The notes below the pieces were generated by a model. The model saw nothing but the letters and a program-made list of their open reading frames with translations, ran no database searches and was not told the origin of the DNA. From contig NZ_CP109603.1 of NCBI RefSeq assembly GCF_025905425.1, positions 3,550,501-3,614,500 of the forward strand: DNA of 64,000 nucleotides. The letters are read 5' to 3'. The translations under genes were made by a program, and so were the position numbers. The stretch comes from Pseudomonas putida. Lineage in GTDB: Bacteria > Pseudomonadota > Gammaproteobacteria > Pseudomonadales > Pseudomonadaceae. Each line of letters starts with the position of its first letter. Within the stretch, counting starts at the first letter, position 1. Below, piece by piece: positions 1 to 9,432 of this stretch.

Positions 1-561
1 GCCGTGCGTGCCGAAGAACGGCAACACGGGCGACCGCGCTGCACCATCCTCGGCTACACCGCCAACGCGCAACCCGAGGTCATGCGCAAGTGCCTGGATG
101 CCGGCATGGATGACTGCCTGCTCAAACCCATCAGCCTGAGTACACTCAGCCAGCGCCTGGCCGGCATCGACCCGCAGGGCCGGCAGCCGTGGCGGCGTAA
201 ACCGTTCGACCTGAATGGCCTGGGCGCAATCGTCGGCCAGGACCCGAACGACCGCTCGCGTTTCCTGGCGGCCTTGCACCAGAGCCTGCGTACCGACCTC
301 GTGATCTTGATGGGCCTGCCCCCGGAAGACGGGGCAGCAGTTGCCGACCAGGCGCACAAGATCCTCAGCGCCGCGCGCCTGCTGGAGGCAACCGCGTTGA
401 TGGCCGCCTGCGACGCACTGGAGAATACCGGGTTGCCCCCACAGCAACGGCGGTTACGGCGCCAAGCGCTGGCACGGCACATGCGCCGCGTGGAGAAAGC
501 GCTGGTCGATGAAGTTGGCCTGAGCGACGCAGAAACAGACAACCCCGCCAGCAGGCCGTGA
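1..561 (+). CDS. Hybrid sensor histidine kinase, C-terminal part (receiver end + Hpt), partial
   Basis: The reading frame is open from the first base, so only the C-terminus is present. The first ~45 residues look like the end of a receiver domain: a TANA loop, then AGMDDCLLKPI carrying the conserved Lys-Pro of the last receiver strand. After a linker, roughly residues 70-170 are an all-alpha region resembling an Hpt phosphotransfer domain. The presumed phospho-His lies in AHKILSAARLL, but the usual HxLKG motif is altered (Lys to Leu, Gly to Ser). The arrangement resembles BvgS/EvgS-type unorthodox kinases. Signal and partner regulator cannot be judged from this fragment. The next gene starts 81 bp downstream and has its own Fur-like site. 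Confidence 0.8.
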   Translation, partial: AVRAEERQHGRPRCTILGYTANAQPEVMRKCLDAGMDDCLLKPISLSTLSQRLAGIDPQGRQPWRRKPFDLNGLGAIVGQDPNDRSRFLAALHQSLRTDLVILMGLPPEDGAAVADQAHKILSAARLLEATALMAACDALENTGLPPQQRRLRRQALARHMRRVEKALVDEVGLSDAETDNPASRP

Positions 562-588
562 CAGGCATCGAACATCGCGGGTTGCTTT

Positions 589-607
589 TTTAATGAGAAG
601 CATTAGC
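589..607 (+). promoter_or_regulatory. Probable Fur box upstream of fecI-like gene
   Basis: The 19 bases TTTAATGAGAAGCATTAGC match the 9-1-9 Fur consensus (GATAATGATAATCATTATC) at 14 of 19 positions, with both central half-sites conserved (TAATGA and CATTA). It lies 36 bp upstream of the ECF sigma factor start, where iron-repressed FecI-type genes normally carry Fur sites. Assigned by eye. Confidence 0.55.
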
Positions 608-642
608 ATGCTGGCACTTTCACCCCTCGTGAGTACCCGCAC

Positions 643-1140
643 ATGCCCCGCCCACACGACATCGGTGAGCTCTATGTCCAGCACCATGGCTGGGTGGTCG
701 GCATGCTCCGGCGCAAGCTGGGCAACCGTGAACAGGCGCTGGACATGGCCCAGGATACCTTCGTCAGGTTGTTGCGCAGCGAGTTGCCCTCACTGTTGCA
801 CGAACCCAGAGCTTACCTGGGCACGGTGGCAAACCGGCTGTGCATTCAGTATTTTCGTCGACAAGCACTGGAACGGGCCTACCTTGGCAGCCTGGCCCTG
901 CTGGAACCGCAGCATCAGCCCGACGAGGAAACCCGTCTGCTGGTACTCGAAGCCCTCGACGCCGTGGGCCAGGTGCTGGATGGCCTCGGCAGCAAGGTGC
1001 GGGACATTTTCCTGCTCTCCCAGCTCGATGGCTGGACCTACCCGCAGATCGCCGAACACCTGGGGCTGACCGTCAATGTCGTGCAGAAAGCCATGCTCAA
1101 GGCTTATCGACACTGTTACGCCGCAGTGTACGACCAATGA
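643..1140 (+). CDS. FecI-family ECF sigma factor (iron starvation sigma)
   Basis: 165 residues, the usual length for FecI/PvdS-like sigma factors. The N-terminal sigma-2 region contains REQALDMAQDTFVRLL and the C-terminal sigma-4 helix-turn-helix lies around DGWTYPQIAEHLGLTVNVV. It presumably directs RNA polymerase to the TonB receptor gene 1.1 kb downstream once released by the adjacent anti-sigma protein. Its stop overlaps the fecR-like start (ATGA), so the two are co-transcribed and probably translationally coupled. A Fur-like box lies just upstream, suggesting iron repression. The cognate siderophore is not identifiable from sequence. Confidence 0.9.
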   Translation: MPRPHDIGELYVQHHGWVVGMLRRKLGNREQALDMAQDTFVRLLRSELPSLLHEPRAYLGTVANRLCIQYFRRQALERAYLGSLALLEPQHQPDEETRLLVLEALDAVGQVLDGLGSKVRDIFLLSQLDGWTYPQIAEHLGLTVNVVQKAMLKAYRHCYAAVYDQ

Positions 1141-2114
1141 CCCCACCCCCCAGCGATGCCCAAAAGCTCGACCCCGAAGTGGTCGAGCAAGCCATGCTGT
1201 GGATGGTGCGTCTGCAGTCTGGCCTGAGCACCGACAGCGAGCGCACGGCCTGCCTGCACTGGCGCCAGGAGAACACCGAGCACGAGAGGGCCTGGCAACG
1301 CTTGAGCGGTATTGGCCAGGGCCTGCGCGAAAGCACCGGCGCACTGTCAGCGCCTGACGCACGGCAGTTGCTACAGGCGCGTACCCGGATGTCCAGACGC
1401 GGTGTGCTCAAGGGCATGGCCGGGGTCGCAGTGGTCGTGGCCAGCAGCCACGCGATACACCAGCGCAGCCTGCTGCCAACACTGCTCAGCGACTACGGCA
1501 CTGGCACCGGCGAACGGCGCAGTTGGGCGCTCGGTGAGGGGCTGGACGTGCAACTCGACACGCGCACTGCGCTGGACAGCGATGCCGTCGCCAATGGTCG
1601 CTTGTTGACCCTCAACAGTGGGCGCGTACTGGTGGAACTTAGCGCCCCGACGCACGTACGCATCCGTACAGCCGAAGCACATGTACTTCCTTCGGCAGGG
1701 TCACGACTGATCGTCAGCCACGGCCTGCCCGGCACACCCGGCACCCGCGTCCAGTTGCTTAGCGGCGCGGCCCTGGTTGAACAGGTACACGGTGAACGTT
1801 TCGAGCTCAGCGGCGGCTGGCAGCAAGCCTTCGATGCAATCCAGGCTGGCCCTCTGCTGCCGCTTCCGGCAGCAGCCAGCGCCTGGACGCAGGGCTTGCT
1901 GATTGCCGAGCGCATGCCCCTTGGCAAACTGCTGGCCGAGCTCGACCGTTACCGCACAGGCTTTCTGCGCTGCGACCCCGCCATCGCGGCGTTGCAGGTC
2001 AGCGGCGCATTCTCTATCGATCAGCCAGACGCCAGCCTGAGCCTGCTGACCAAGGTGCTGCCGGTACGGGTGCACAAGGTCTTCGGCTACTGGGCCAATG
2101 TACTGCCTGCATGA
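1137..2114 (+). CDS. FecR-family anti-sigma / signal transducer
   Basis: 325 residues starting at the ATG that overlaps the sigma factor stop. A start further upstream would overlap the sigma gene heavily, so this one is chosen. The N-terminal ~85 residues are a cytoplasmic FecR-type domain (AMLWMVRLQSGLSTDSERTA, then LHWRQENTEHERAWQRL). Next comes SRRGVLKGMAGVAVVVAS, a single membrane anchor preceded by twin arginines. The rest is the periplasmic FecR domain ending in a secretin/TonB-like short domain (RYRTGFLRCDPAIAALQVSGAFSI). It should relay the signal from the loaded TonB receptor to the sigma factor. The twin-Arg anchor fits the proposal that FecR proteins use Tat export. Confidence 0.9.
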   Translation: MTPPPSDAQKLDPEVVEQAMLWMVRLQSGLSTDSERTACLHWRQENTEHERAWQRLSGIGQGLRESTGALSAPDARQLLQARTRMSRRGVLKGMAGVAVVVASSHAIHQRSLLPTLLSDYGTGTGERRSWALGEGLDVQLDTRTALDSDAVANGRLLTLNSGRVLVELSAPTHVRIRTAEAHVLPSAGSRLIVSHGLPGTPGTRVQLLSGAALVEQVHGERFELSGGWQQAFDAIQAGPLLPLPAAASAWTQGLLIAERMPLGKLLAELDRYRTGFLRCDPAIAALQVSGAFSIDQPDASLSLLTKVLPVRVHKVFGYWANVLPA

Positions 2115-2220
2115 TTTTTTCACGGCTACAGGCAGCTTTTGCTCCCTCACGCATCAAGACAAGAGTAAGGCGCTGACTGCACAGCGTGAAGCCAAACTCT
2201 AGCCGCCAAGGATTGTCCCG

Positions 2221-4665
2221 ATGCAAAGCCACCTCACCCCACTCGCCGCTGCCCTGCGCCCTTTGCTGCTCGGGTTCGCACTGGCCGCCGTCACGCCCGC
2301 GCTTTTGGCTGCCGAACCCACGGCCGAGCACAGTGCGGCACGTGCCTTCGATATCCCGGCCGGCAGGCTGGACAGCGCACTGGGGCAGTTTGGCCAGCAG
2401 GCCGGGGTCATGGTCGCGGTCGACTCGCAGCTGTCGCAGGGCTTGCGCAGCCCAGGCCTGCAAGGCACCTACCCCGTCACCCAGGGCCTGTCGCTACTGC
2501 TGCACGGCACAGGCCTCGAAGCCATCATGACGGGCGCAGGGCGTTATCGGCTGCTGGCCCGCACGGGCAACAGCGGTGCACTCGAACTCGATGCCACCAG
2601 CATCCAAGCCAATGATTACCGCGATGATCCGCTTGGGCCGGGCGACGGCTACATTGCACGACGCACCAGCACCGCGACCAAGACCGACAGCGACTTCCTC
2701 GAAGCACCCCAGGCCATCTCCGTGGTCACCCGCGAACGCCTCGACGACATGGGCGTGCAACGCCTGGACGAAGCCTTGCGCTATACCTCGGGGGTACGCT
2801 CCGACTCAGGTGGCGCCAACAATGCCGCTGACAATATCTTCCTGCGCGGCTATGCGGTGTCCTTTACCTACAAGGATGGCCTGCGCCTGCGCCCGCTGGG
2901 CTTTTTCGGCATGTTTGCCGAAGAACCCTACGGCCTGGAACGCGTGGAAGTGCTCAAGGGGCCAACATCGATCCTCTACGGCCAGAGCGAACCCGGCGGG
3001 CTGGTCAACACGGTGTCCAAGCGTCCGACCGACCATGCCCGCGGCGAAGTCGGTGCGTCAATCGGCAGCGGCCATCGCCGCCAGCTGACATTCGACAGCA
3101 GCGGCCCGCTGAACGACACCCTGAGCTACCGCTTCGTCGCCCTCGGCCGCGAAGCAGACGGGGTATACGACCACACCGACGACGACCGCACCTACGTCGC
3201 GCCCAGCCTGACCTGGAAACCCGACGAGGCCACCAGCCTGACCCTGCTGGCGGCCTATCAGAAGAACAAGGCCCTGGCACCCAGCAACATCCCATGGGCG
3301 GCGGTCAACGGCAGCAGCCCCTACGGACGGGTGCCCATGGAGCGTTTTATCGGCGAACCGTCCTTCGACTTCGAAGAAGTCGAGAGCAGCTCGCTGGGTT
3401 ACGAGTTCAGGCATGACTTCGACGAGGTCTGGACGTTCCGCCAGAACGCCCGCTACAGCACCTACGACAACCAGGAAAACTACCTGGCGCGGGTCAGTGG
3501 CCTGGTGACAGGCAGCGATGGCGTGCCCAACGCCTCGATCAACCGCAACTACCAGCTTCGCCACGCCTACGGTGACCACCTGGCATTGGACAACCAGGTG
3601 CAGGCCCGTTTTAGCACCGGCCCGGTGGAGCACACGGCTTTGCTTGGCATGGACTACAGCTGGAGCAAATCGACGCGCAACGAAAAATGGGGCGCCGCCA
3701 CCCCGATCAACGTGTTCGACCCGGCCTACGGCGCGCCGGTGGACACCTCGGCCTATACGGCATGGGTCAACACCCGGCAGCGCACCACCCAACTGGGCTA
3801 TTACTTCCAGGACCAGATCAAGTACCAGCAATGGGTGCTGACCCTCGGTGGCCGTCAGGACCGGGCCAGAACCCGAACTACCGATCGCTGGACCGGCCAG
3901 GAAACTGCCGACCAGGACTGGGATGCCTTCACTGGCCGGGCCGGCCTGGTCTATCTGTTCGATAACGGCCTGGCGCCCTATGTCAGCTACTCCGAGTCGT
4001 TCAACCCGGTGAGCGGTAGCACCTCACCCGCACGCGGCAGCAAACCGTTCGATCCGGAAACCGCCAAACAGTACGAGGCAGGCGTGCGCTACCAACCGCC
4101 CGGCAGCGACACCCAGGTCACCCTGTCGGTCTATGACCTGCGCAAGCAGAACGCCACCACTCCCGATGCGCAAAACCTCAACTACAGCATCCAGACTGGC
4201 GAAACCCGCTCGCGTGGGGTCGAACTCGAAGCCATCACCACGGTTGCCGAACAGCTCAAGCTGACGGGCTCACTTTCCTACAGCGATGTGGAAGTCACCC
4301 AGAGCAATGCCGGCGATGAAGGCAAGCACCCGTTCAAGATACCTGCCCGGTTGGCCTCGGCCTGGGCCGACTACAGTGTGCCCTTCGACCCGCTACAGGG
4401 CCTGAGCATTGGCGTGGGGGTGCGTTACACCGGGTTCAGTTATGGCGACAGCATGAACACCTTCAAGGTGCCCTCGTACACCCTCTACGATGCCGCCGTG
4501 CGCTATGACCTGGGCCACCTCGATGCCAGCCTGCGGGGGGTGAAGGCCAGCCTCAACCTGAAGAACCTCACCGACAAGTACTACGTGGCGTCGTGCTTCT
4601 TCTCGCTGGCCTGCAACATGGGCGAGGGGCGTTCGGCCGTGGCCGAAGTCAGCTACAGCTGGTAA
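2221..4665 (+). CDS. TonB-dependent siderophore receptor with N-terminal signalling domain
   Basis: 814 residues. A signal peptide ends around residue 30 (LLAAEPTAEH). Residues ~38-115 are an STN signalling domain (AFDIPAGRLDSALGQFGQQAG), the part that contacts FecR. The plug follows (QAISVVTRERLDDMG; LRGYAV; VEVLKGPTSILYGQSEPGG), and then a 22-strand barrel ending in an aromatic residue (EVSYSW), as expected for BamA recognition. It imports a ferric siderophore, probably a hydroxamate-type exogenous siderophore as for FoxA/FiuA/FhuE relatives; this substrate class is inference. Order fecI-fecR-receptor on one strand with a 106-bp gap before the receptor is consistent with a sigma-dependent promoter there. 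Confidence 0.9.
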   Translation: MQSHLTPLAAALRPLLLGFALAAVTPALLAAEPTAEHSAARAFDIPAGRLDSALGQFGQQAGVMVAVDSQLSQGLRSPGLQGTYPVTQGLSLLLHGTGLEAIMTGAGRYRLLARTGNSGALELDATSIQANDYRDDPLGPGDGYIARRTSTATKTDSDFLEAPQAISVVTRERLDDMGVQRLDEALRYTSGVRSDSGGANNAADNIFLRGYAVSFTYKDGLRLRPLGFFGMFAEEPYGLERVEVLKGPTSILYGQSEPGGLVNTVSKRPTDHARGEVGASIGSGHRRQLTFDSSGPLNDTLSYRFVALGREADGVYDHTDDDRTYVAPSLTWKPDEATSLTLLAAYQKNKALAPSNIPWAAVNGSSPYGRVPMERFIGEPSFDFEEVESSSLGYEFRHDFDEVWTFRQNARYSTYDNQENYLARVSGLVTGSDGVPNASINRNYQLRHAYGDHLALDNQVQARFSTGPVEHTALLGMDYSWSKSTRNEKWGAATPINVFDPAYGAPVDTSAYTAWVNTRQRTTQLGYYFQDQIKYQQWVLTLGGRQDRARTRTTDRWTGQETADQDWDAFTGRAGLVYLFDNGLAPYVSYSESFNPVSGSTSPARGSKPFDPETAKQYEAGVRYQPPGSDTQVTLSVYDLRKQNATTPDAQNLNYSIQTGETRSRGVELEAITTVAEQLKLTGSLSYSDVEVTQSNAGDEGKHPFKIPARLASAWADYSVPFDPLQGLSIGVGVRYTGFSYGDSMNTFKVPSYTLYDAAVRYDLGHLDASLRGVKASLNLKNLTDKYYVASCFFSLACNMGEGRSAVAEVSYSW

Positions 4666-4740
4666 AAGCGTGACACAGGCAGGCAGCCAAACGCCGAAGC
4701 TGGTAGACTGCGCGGCGATATTACCTAAGAGGATTGTTTC

Positions 4741-5085
4741 ATGGCCACTAACCGCTCCCGTCGCCTGCGCAAAAAGCTGTGTGTCGACGAGTTCCAGGAA
4801 TTGGGCTTCGAGCTGAACCTGGACTTCAAGGAAGATCTGGATGACCAGGCAATCGATGCATTCCTCGATGCCTTCCTGGAAGAAGCCATGGACGCCAACG
4901 GCCTCGACTACGTCGGCGGTGACGATTTCGGCCTGGTGTGCTCGGCCGAGCGTGGTTCGGTCAGCGAAGAACAACGTGCTGCCGTCGAAGCCTGGCTCAA
5001 GGGCCGTGGCGAACTGACCAAGATCGAAGTCAGCCCGCTGCTCGACGCCTGGTATCCGGGCACGCCGATCAACGCGGCTAAGTGA
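4741..5085 (+). CDS. yggL: YggL family protein (DUF469), ribosome-associated
   Basis: 114-residue acidic protein with a basic N-terminus (MATNRSRRLRKKLCVDEFQELGF), matching the YggL/DUF469 family in length and in the N-terminal RRLRKKL..EFQELGF signature. E. coli YggL has been reported to bind the 50S subunit; the role here is inferred from that. AGAGGA lies 6-10 bases upstream of the ATG. It is monocistronic, closed by a clear terminator. Confidence 0.88.
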   Translation: MATNRSRRLRKKLCVDEFQELGFELNLDFKEDLDDQAIDAFLDAFLEEAMDANGLDYVGGDDFGLVCSAERGSVSEEQRAAVEAWLKGRGELTKIEVSPLLDAWYPGTPINAAK

Positions 5086-5118
5086 TACCTGCGCGGTACC
5101 CAGCGGTTTGAACGCTGA

Positions 5119-5147
5119 AAAGGCCACCCTTTGGGGTGGCCTTTTTT
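5119..5147 (+). terminator. Rho-independent terminator after yggL
   Basis: An AAAGGCCACCC / GGGGTGGCCTTTTTT hairpin with a very short loop and a six-T run, starting about 30 bp after the yggL stop. Confidence 0.9.
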
Positions 5148-5282
5148 GTTGGCGGCGTTTTCCGTCGAACGTGGCCCATCGTGGCTGCGCTTGGGGCATA
5201 ATGCGCGTTCTATTTCGTTCTGGGGCCATCATCTCTTACAGCCCCAATGTCCTTTTCCCTCGCCGCAGGGTACTTACTGAAT

Positions 5283-6746
5283 ATGATCAAAACGCTCCGT
5301 CCCCTCGTTCTCGCCGGCCTGCTCCTGCCCTTCGCCCTGCCCAGCCAGGCCGCCGCCGTCAGTACCAGCCTGCCCCCCAAGGTGCAGCAGGCACTCAAAG
5401 CCAACAAGCTGCAGGACACCGCGCTGTCGCTGGTGATGCTGCCGCTGGATGGGCCAGGCGCGGCGACCGTGTTCAACGCCGATGTCTCGGTGAACCCGGC
5501 CTCGACCATGAAGCTGGTCACCACGTACGCCGCCCTTGAGCTGCTCGGCCCGACATTCCAGTGGAAAACCGAGTTCTACACCGACGGCACCCTGAGCAAC
5601 GGTGTGCTCAACGGCAACCTGTACCTCAAAGGTGGCGGCGACCCGAAACTGAACATGGAAAAACTGTGGTTGCTGATGCGTGACCTGCGCGCCAACGGCG
5701 TGCGCACCATCACCGGCGACCTGGTGCTGGACCGCAGCCACTTCGTGCAGCCCAACCTGCCGCAGTTCAACGATGACGGCGGCGACGTCAACAAGCCGTT
5801 CCTGGTCAAGCCCGATTCGCTGCTGGTCAACCTCAAGGCACTGCGCTTCGTTGCCCGCAACGACGGCGGCAAGGTGACCATCGCGGTCGAACCGCCGATT
5901 GCCAACATCCGCATCGACAACCAGATCAAGGCCGTGGCGTCCAAGCAGTGCACCGGTGACGTACGCTACAACCCTGTGCAACAGGCCGATGGTGTCAGCG
6001 TGGTGGTCAGCGGCCAGCTCGGTGATGGCTGCAACTCGCAAACCTACCTGTCGCTGCTTGATCACCCGACCTACGCCGCCGGTGCCGTGCGGGCGATCTG
6101 GAACGAGCTCGGTGGCAGCATCCAAGGCAACGACCGCATCGAAAACGTGCCCAAGCGCGCACGCCTGCTGGCAAGGGCTTTCTCGCCCGACCTGGTGGAA
6201 GTGATCCGCGACATCAACAAGTACAGCAACAACACCATGGCCCAGCAGCTGTTCCTCAGCCTGGGTGCGCAGTTCCGTACCGATGCCGATGGCGATGATG
6301 CCCGTGCGGCGCAACGCGTCGTTCGGCAGTGGTTGGCGAAAAAGGGCATCACGGCGCCTCACCTGGTGATGGAAAACGGCTCCGGCCTGTCGCGCGCCGA
6401 GCGCGTCAGCACCCGTGAGATGGCGGCGCTGCTCCAGGCAGCCTGGAAGAGCCCCTACTCCGCCGAGTTCATCAGCTCCATGCCGCTGGTGGGCATGGAC
6501 GGCACCATGCGCAAGCGCCTGAAACGCACGGCCATGACCGGTGAAGGGCACATCAAGACCGGCACCCTGAACACCGTGCGGGCCATCGCCGGCTTCAGCC
6601 GCGACAGCAACGGGCATACCTGGGCAGTAGCGGCGATTCTCAACGACCCGAAACCGTGGGGGGCATCGCAGGTGCTTGACCAGGTGTTGCTGGACCTGTA
6701 CCGCCAGCCGAAACTGGGCGCGAGCACTGCGGCCGCCGCACAGTGA
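5283..6746 (+). CDS. dacB: D-alanyl-D-alanine carboxypeptidase/endopeptidase (PBP4, S13 family)
   Basis: 487 residues from the ATG that begins a typical Sec signal peptide (IKTLRPLVLAGLLLPFALP, cleavage near QAAA). An in-frame ATG 36 bp upstream would bury the signal sequence. Peptidase S13/PBP4 motifs are present in order: SxxK as NPASTMKLVTTYAAL, SxN as KYSNNTMAQQ, and KTG as GHIKTGTLNTV. It is periplasmic and trims or cleaves peptidoglycan cross-links. A REP element follows the stop, and the next gene is convergent. Confidence 0.93.
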   Translation: MIKTLRPLVLAGLLLPFALPSQAAAVSTSLPPKVQQALKANKLQDTALSLVMLPLDGPGAATVFNADVSVNPASTMKLVTTYAALELLGPTFQWKTEFYTDGTLSNGVLNGNLYLKGGGDPKLNMEKLWLLMRDLRANGVRTITGDLVLDRSHFVQPNLPQFNDDGGDVNKPFLVKPDSLLVNLKALRFVARNDGGKVTIAVEPPIANIRIDNQIKAVASKQCTGDVRYNPVQQADGVSVVVSGQLGDGCNSQTYLSLLDHPTYAAGAVRAIWNELGGSIQGNDRIENVPKRARLLARAFSPDLVEVIRDINKYSNNTMAQQLFLSLGAQFRTDADGDDARAAQRVVRQWLAKKGITAPHLVMENGSGLSRAERVSTREMAALLQAAWKSPYSAEFISSMPLVGMDGTMRKRLKRTAMTGEGHIKTGTLNTVRAIAGFSRDSNGHTWAVAAILNDPKPWGASQVLDQVLLDLYRQPKLGASTAAAAQ

Positions 6747-6825
6747 TTGCTGTGCAGGCTGAGAGTTTCAGCACGCTTACTGTGGGACCAACTGTCTCGC
6801 CAGCTTCTAAAAACTGACGCAATTT

Positions 6826-6912
6826 TTGTGGGAGCGGGCTTGCCCGCGAACACGGGCGAAGCCCGTGCCAGCCACCGCGGCGCCTGCTTCGCGGGCAAGC
6901 CCGCTCCCACAA
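6826..6912. repeat. REP/BIME inverted repeat
   Basis: Two 25-base arms (TTGTGGGAGCGGGCTTGCCC... at 6826-6850 and its exact complement at 6888-6912) flank a smaller CACGGGC/GCCCGTG hairpin. It sits between the convergent dacB and GGDEF genes. Same family as the elements at 22.4, 24.1, 28.7 and 34.4 kb. Confidence 0.9.
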
Positions 6913-6932
6913 GGTCCGTGCCGAATTGGCGC

Positions 6933-9338
6933 TCAGGTCAACTCGGCCTCGACGCGGTCCCGTCCTGCCTGCTTGGCCGCATACACCCCAGCATCCGCCC
7001 GCAGCAGCAACGCATCGGCCCCCTCCCCTGGCCGCCAGCCCGCCACACCAAAGCTCGCCGTCACCTCGCCTACGCCCTCGATCGGGACGTTGCGCACGCT
7101 TTGCCACAGCTCAAGCGCCAGCAATCGCGCCTGTTCGGCATCGCTCCCTGGGCACAGCACCATGAACTCCTCCCCGCCCAATCGGCAGAACACGTCGGTT
7201 CGCCTAAGGCGATGGCCGATGCGCTGGCACAGGCTACGCAGCACCAGGTCACCCACCGCATGGCCGAACTGGTCGTTGATGCGCTTGAAATGATCGATAT
7301 CGAGCATGATCACGGCCAGTGCCAGGTCTTCGCGCTGGGCGCGATCCAGCTCGACCTTGAGCCGTTCCTGGAAATAGCGCCGGTTATGGATGCCGGTAAG
7401 GGCGTCGGTCACCGACAGGGCGCGCAACTCCTCCTCCACCCCCTTGAGGTCGGAGATGTCGGTCAGATAACCATGCCACAGGGTACATCCCGCCTCGCCG
7501 ACCTCCGGCGTCGCCTCGCCGCGCACCCAGCGCAAGCCCGCACGCGGCAGGCAGACCCGATACTCCTCGCGCCAGGGCGTGAGGTGTTCGGCCGAGTAGC
7601 GCACAGAGCGGCGTACGCGGTCCAGGTCATCAGCATGGATACGCTCGAACACCACCGTGGCGTCCTCGCGCAACTGCTGCAGGTCGACCTCGTAGATGTC
7701 ATAAAGCCCTTTGCTGGCATATGGGAAGCATGAGTCACCATTGGCATCCAGACGGTACTGATAGATGCCACCCGGGACCTCGGCACTGAGTTTCTCCAGC
7801 AGCCGGTCACGCGCCGCCAGCGCCTCATGCACCCGCCGCCGTTCAGTGACATCGATGCAGATGGCCAGGTAGCCAACCCACAAGCCTTGTTCATCGAGCA
7901 TGGCCGTGACCAGCATGTTGGCCACCAGGTGGCTGCCATCGGTGCGCAGCAAGGTCCACTCGCCAGGTTCGGCACCGCTTTCCTGCACCGTTTCGGCAAA
8001 CATCGCCTGGCCACCGGCAATGTGACGACCGTAACGCAGGCTCAGGGCATGGGCGCGCTGGCTGAGCTCCTGGGGCAGTACCAGGTCCTCAAGGCGCAAA
8101 TGGCCGATCGCCTCGCTGGCCGAGTAGCCGAGCATGCGCTCGGCACCGGTATTGAAAGTGCTGACGACCCCCTTGAGGTTGGTGGCGATGATAGCCACCT
8201 GGGTCGCGGCCTCAAGCACGCTGCGCAACTGGTTGTGGGTGCCACGCAGGGTTTGCTCGCTGACCAGCAGTTCGGCAGTGCGCTGCTCGACCAGGGTCAA
8301 GGCGCGCTGGCGCTGGCTGAACAGGCTGTAGAGCAAGGCACTGAGCAGCAGGCTCAACAGCCCGCCCAACAGCGCGACCACCCGTGCCGCCGAGGACCGG
8401 TTGGCCTTCACGAAGGCCAGGCTCGGCCTGACAAGCAACTGGAAAGGGTGGTCGGCCAAGTGCAGCAACTGACTGCGGGCCAGCGCCAGGGGGGCGGCGT
8501 CGTTCTGTGACGCGAACACGACTTCAGGCCCATTCAGCCCGGACGGGTCTTCGATACGCACGACCAGATTGTCGTCGGCCGGCGCCGGCAAGCCGTCGCT
8601 GATGAGCTCGCGCAGGTTGAGCAACGCCATCACATAGCCCACCGCAGCGCCGTGGGGGGCGGCGTCGGAGAACACCGGTGCAACCATCAGCAGGCCGCGC
8701 CCGTCAGCGGCCGGCCGCCCAGCCCTGTCGCCGATCATGTCCAGCGGTTCGGACACCGCCATGCTGCCAGGCTCCAACGCCCGCGCCAGGGTCGCTTGCA
8801 GCGCACGCTGGCCAGCCAGGTCAAGCCCGTAAGGTAGCGCCGGCTGTTCGTCCGACTGGGTGTAGAGCACTGGAAAGTAATGATCACGCGGCGGTGCCGG
8901 CTGCCAGTTGCCCTGTGCATCCTGATCACCGATCACATAGTCCTGGCCCCGCCAGGCCGTGGTGCGGTGCTCGAACTCGGCCCGCTGCGCAGCCTCTACA
9001 CGCGGCGCCCAGGCATAAGCCAGGGTGCGGTGCAGCAGCGGCCGTGCATAGCCATCGAATTCGTGGGGAGTCACTTCGTTGGAAAAGCTGAAAAACCGCC
9101 GCAGCCCTTCCAGGCGCTGCTGCTGATCGTCAAAACGCTCTGCGATGCGGCTGTAGCGCTCGCTGGCCAACAGCTCGAAGCGCTGGCGCAGTTGCTGCTT
9201 GTGGAGCGAATGCGCGGCCAGGGCCAGGACGGCCGACAGCAGGCCACCGGCCACCAGGGCCACCAGCGCCACGGCCCAGGCGGACACCCCTTCCGGGCAC
9301 AGGCCAAGAAACCTCGCACGTACGCCAAACTTGGACAT
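6933..9338 (-). CDS. CHASE-PAS-PAS-GGDEF diguanylate cyclase
   Basis: 801 residues. A transmembrane helix (~20-42) is followed by a periplasmic CHASE-like sensor region (~70-290), a second transmembrane helix near residue 315-335 (VVALLGGLLSLLLSALLYSLF), and two PAS/PAC segments (~370-620; LRSVLEAATQVAIIATNLKG, then GGIYQYRLDANGDSC). The C-terminal GGDEF domain has an intact GGEEF active site. An RxxD allosteric site (RRTD) lies exactly five residues before GGEEF, so the protein should make c-di-GMP and feel product inhibition. No EAL domain. The CHASE ligand is unknown. The gene is monocistronic, tail-to-tail with dacB. Confidence 0.92.
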   Translation of the reverse strand: MSKFGVRARFLGLCPEGVSAWAVALVALVAGGLLSAVLALAAHSLHKQQLRQRFELLASERYSRIAERFDDQQQRLEGLRRFFSFSNEVTPHEFDGYARPLLHRTLAYAWAPRVEAAQRAEFEHRTTAWRGQDYVIGDQDAQGNWQPAPPRDHYFPVLYTQSDEQPALPYGLDLAGQRALQATLARALEPGSMAVSEPLDMIGDRAGRPAADGRGLLMVAPVFSDAAPHGAAVGYVMALLNLRELISDGLPAPADDNLVVRIEDPSGLNGPEVVFASQNDAAPLALARSQLLHLADHPFQLLVRPSLAFVKANRSSAARVVALLGGLLSLLLSALLYSLFSQRQRALTLVEQRTAELLVSEQTLRGTHNQLRSVLEAATQVAIIATNLKGVVSTFNTGAERMLGYSASEAIGHLRLEDLVLPQELSQRAHALSLRYGRHIAGGQAMFAETVQESGAEPGEWTLLRTDGSHLVANMLVTAMLDEQGLWVGYLAICIDVTERRRVHEALAARDRLLEKLSAEVPGGIYQYRLDANGDSCFPYASKGLYDIYEVDLQQLREDATVVFERIHADDLDRVRRSVRYSAEHLTPWREEYRVCLPRAGLRWVRGEATPEVGEAGCTLWHGYLTDISDLKGVEEELRALSVTDALTGIHNRRYFQERLKVELDRAQREDLALAVIMLDIDHFKRINDQFGHAVGDLVLRSLCQRIGHRLRRTDVFCRLGGEEFMVLCPGSDAEQARLLALELWQSVRNVPIEGVGEVTASFGVAGWRPGEGADALLLRADAGVYAAKQAGRDRVEAELT

Positions 9339-9432
9339 AACACCATCTCGTCACGTCAGCGTCCTGCGGATTATCTTGCCCTGGCCTCAGTTATAGCTAT
9401 TGGCCATTAGCCGCGCAATGCACCTCGTCGCT

